Assembly: GCF_030852425.1 (NCBI RefSeq)
Contig: NZ_NSDM01000012.1
Span: 1-64,000 of the forward strand
Source of the DNA: Saccharothrix longispora
Lineage (GTDB): Bacteria > Actinomycetota > Actinomycetes > Mycobacteriales > Pseudonocardiaceae
Reading direction: 5' to 3'
DNA length: 64,000 nucleotides
Shown here: positions 62,349 to 64,000 of the stretch, piece after piece
How positions within the stretch are numbered: the stretch's first letter is position 1
Layout: each line of letters opens with the position of its first letter
Made by a program: the position numbers and the translations under genes
Notes under the pieces: generated by a model
The model's database searches: none
Told to the model about the DNA's origin: nothing
What the model saw: the letters and a program-made list of their open reading frames with translations, nothing else

Positions 62349-63694
62349 TCACGTACCGGCCCGGGGCGGTGGTGGCCGTGGTCGGCGGGGGGACGTGGCT
62401 GCTGATCGACGCGGACCCCGCTTCCGAGCTGGTCCGGCGGTGCTGGGAGCTGGTGTCGTTCGGCGCGGGACTGGACGACGTGCTGAGCGCGATCGTGCAC
62501 GAGGGCTTCCGGGCGGTGGGCAGTTTCGCGCTGGTGCGGTGGACAGAGGAGGAGCGGCGCGCGGTGCTGCGCGGTGCCGCCCGGGTCGACGCCGTAGGCG
62601 CGGACGGCACCGTCTGCGAGCTGCGGGCCGAGGGCGTGGCCACCTGGTTGGACCGCGCCCTGGACGCCGGGCTCACCGGACTCAGGCTGACCGCCGGTGA
62701 CGGCACCGGGCCGGAACTGCCGGTGGAACGCGGCGTCGTGCTCGCGGGCGAGGTCGTGGTGCGGCTGGTGGCGGGTGCCGCCGACAGCGACGTGGCGCCT
62801 CCGATCCGCACCACTCCCCCGAGCGACCCCTCGCGCTCGACAGCGCCTCCCGCCCCGGTCGCCGAGGCTCCGGCCAGCGCACCGGCACCGGCGATCGCAC
62901 TCGCACCGCCGCCCACCGGGGAGACCTCTGCCGAGCCGGTCGACCTGACCGACTTCAAGTACGACCACGTCTTCGGTGCGTCCGGGGACGACCGGCCCGT
63001 GGAGCCCTCACCCGTCCGACCGGACTCGTCGCCCGTCCAACCGAGGGGTGCGTCCGTCGAATCGGAGGCCGAGCCGCCGTCCCGGCCGGAGGCCGAGCCG
63101 GTGCCGCCACCCGCTCCCGTGCAGGTGCGGCGCGACCCCGACGGCGTGATCGAGACCTTCGGCTGGGGGCGTCCCCCGGCCGAGGAGACGATGCTCCGCC
63201 ACCGCGGCGCACCCGACGAGACGCACCACGTGAGCACGCTCGGCGCACCCAGGGTTCGCGCGGTCACCTGCCCGAACCAGCACTTGAACTCCGAGTACGC
63301 CGTCTCGTGCCGCGTCTGCGCCCAGGACATCGCGCCGCAGGAGGCGTTCGTCGTGCCGCGCCCACCGCTGGGCGTGCTGCGCCTGTCCACCGGAGGGCTG
63401 GTCACCCTGGACCGGGGCGTCGTCCTCGGTCGCGACCCGCAGGCCGGCCCACGCGGCTCGCACGCGATCCGGTTGGCCGTGCAGGGCAACGACATCTCGC
63501 GCAACCACGTCGAGGTCCGCCTCGACGGCTGGGACGTGCACGTGGTCGACCTCGGCTCCAAGAACGGCACGTCCGTCATCACCCCGGGTTGGCCGGCGCA
63601 GGAGCTGGCCGCGCTCATCCCGCACCCGCTGCCGCCCGGCTCGCGGGTCGTGCTCGGGGAGAACACCTTCTTCACCTACGAGGTGACCGCATGA
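62345..63694 (+). CDS. FHA-domain protein with zinc-ribbon-like segment
   Basis: 449 residues from GTG 62345. There is an N-terminal globular part of about 140 residues (LLIDADPASELVRRCWELVS), then a long Pro/Ala/Glu-rich linker (residues 145-290). A cysteine segment follows, with VTCPNQHLNSEYAVSCRVCA. The C-terminal FHA domain is at about 340-445 (RGVVLGRDPQAG, NDISRNHVEVRLDG and VVDLGSKNGTSV). FHA domains bind phospho-threonine, so it may read the operon's kinase products. Confidence 0.92.
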   Translation: MITYRPGAVVAVVGGGTWLLIDADPASELVRRCWELVSFGAGLDDVLSAIVHEGFRAVGSFALVRWTEEERRAVLRGAARVDAVGADGTVCELRAEGVATWLDRALDAGLTGLRLTAGDGTGPELPVERGVVLAGEVVVRLVAGAADSDVAPPIRTTPPSDPSRSTAPPAPVAEAPASAPAPAIALAPPPTGETSAEPVDLTDFKYDHVFGASGDDRPVEPSPVRPDSSPVQPRGASVESEAEPPSRPEAEPVPPPAPVQVRRDPDGVIETFGWGRPPAEETMLRHRGAPDETHHVSTLGAPRVRAVTCPNQHLNSEYAVSCRVCAQDIAPQEAFVVPRPPLGVLRLSTGGLVTLDRGVVLGRDPQAGPRGSHAIRLAVQGNDISRNHVEVRLDGWDVHVVDLGSKNGTSVITPGWPAQELAALIPHPLPPGSRVVLGENTFFTYEVTA

Positions 63695-64000
63695 CGCCTC
63701 CCGACATCCCCGGCTTCTCGCACCGCCGCGAACTGGGCCGGGGCGGTTTCGCCACCGTGCACGCCTACTTCCAGCACAGCACCGAGCGCGAGGTCGCGGT
63801 CAAGGTGCTCAACGACGCCGGCCTGCCCGAGCAGGTCCGCGACATGTTCATCGACGAGGCCAAGGCGATGGCCAAGGTCGGCAGCCACGACAACATCGTG
63901 ACCGTCTACTCCGCGGACCAGGCCGCGGACGGTCGGCTGTACCTCGTGATGGAGTACTACTCCGGCTCGGACCTCAAGGAGGCGTCGGCCCGGCAGCCGC
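63691..64000 (+). CDS. Serine/threonine protein kinase, 3' end cut by window
   Basis: 103 residues visible from ATG 63691, overlapping the FHA stop (ATGA). Pkn2-type N-lobe: glycine loop ELGRGGFATVHAYF, catalytic Lys in EREVAVKVLNDAG, helix-C Glu in DMFIDEAKAMAKVG and the hinge YLVMEYYSGSDLKEA. The catalytic loop lies beyond the window. It is probably the kinase of the preceding PP2C/FHA set. Confidence 0.92.
   Translation, partial: MTPPDIPGFSHRRELGRGGFATVHAYFQHSTEREVAVKVLNDAGLPEQVRDMFIDEAKAMAKVGSHDNIVTVYSADQAADGRLYLVMEYYSGSDLKEASARQP

Overview
The window is a high-GC actinomycete chromosome segment. The gene set (whiB7, uvrD2, UPF0182, DUF4191, DUF2342 and PPA1309 families, a type VII-like WXG gene, GTG-rich starts) and the tmRNA tag ending in AFALAA fit Pseudonocardiales, most likely an Actinosynnema/Saccharothrix/Lentzea-type organism. 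The genus is an inference from gene content and not a measured placement.

Positions 1-45.4 kb are conserved chromosomal backbone. The window opens at the 3' end of an rRNA operon (5S rRNA). It continues with an acetyltransferase, a coupled Lrp/DUF2975 pair, a repeat-tailed rhodanese, a phosphate transporter and glnE. Next come the remains of hipA and then glnA, which has a full GlnR-type operator, so the enzyme that modifies glutamine synthetase (GlnE) and its target both lie here. The next block is uvrD2, the whiB7 antibiotic-resistance regulator with an attenuator leader (strong-RBS uORF plus terminator), a methyltransferase, an AarF-type kinase, a ThiF/TOMM-like protein, DUF5679, metalloproteases, a PDZ-Lon protease and UPF0182. 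Two identical initiator tRNAs follow. Then come prfB-ftsE-ftsX-smpB, a two-component system, the tmRNA gene, a Tat-exported cholesterol oxidase, hrpB, a glycosyltransferase, an MFS exporter and a DsbA-like protein.

After tRNA-Ala(GGC) at 45.35 kb the character changes. The 45.4-59.6 kb stretch is accessory DNA: direct and inverted 8-bp repeats next to the tRNA, gene remnants, an XRE-Nudix-like regulator, two DUF262/GmrSD-like proteins, orphan immunity-protein genes, an AAA ATPase plus phosphotransferase-like pair, a transposase remnant, and an integrase with its excisionase. The most unusual unit is at 56.8-59.6 kb. There a DUF262 protein that has lost its HNH histidines is translationally coupled to a protein with two CBS domains and a Swt1-like HEPN domain. 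I propose it as a candidate defence or stress module.

From 60 kb to the end is a tightly coupled operon: WXG-like membrane protein, unknown protein, PP2C phosphatase, FHA protein with a zinc-ribbon-like segment, and a Ser/Thr kinase cut by the window edge. It looks like a phospho-signalling cassette tied to a WXG-type protein.
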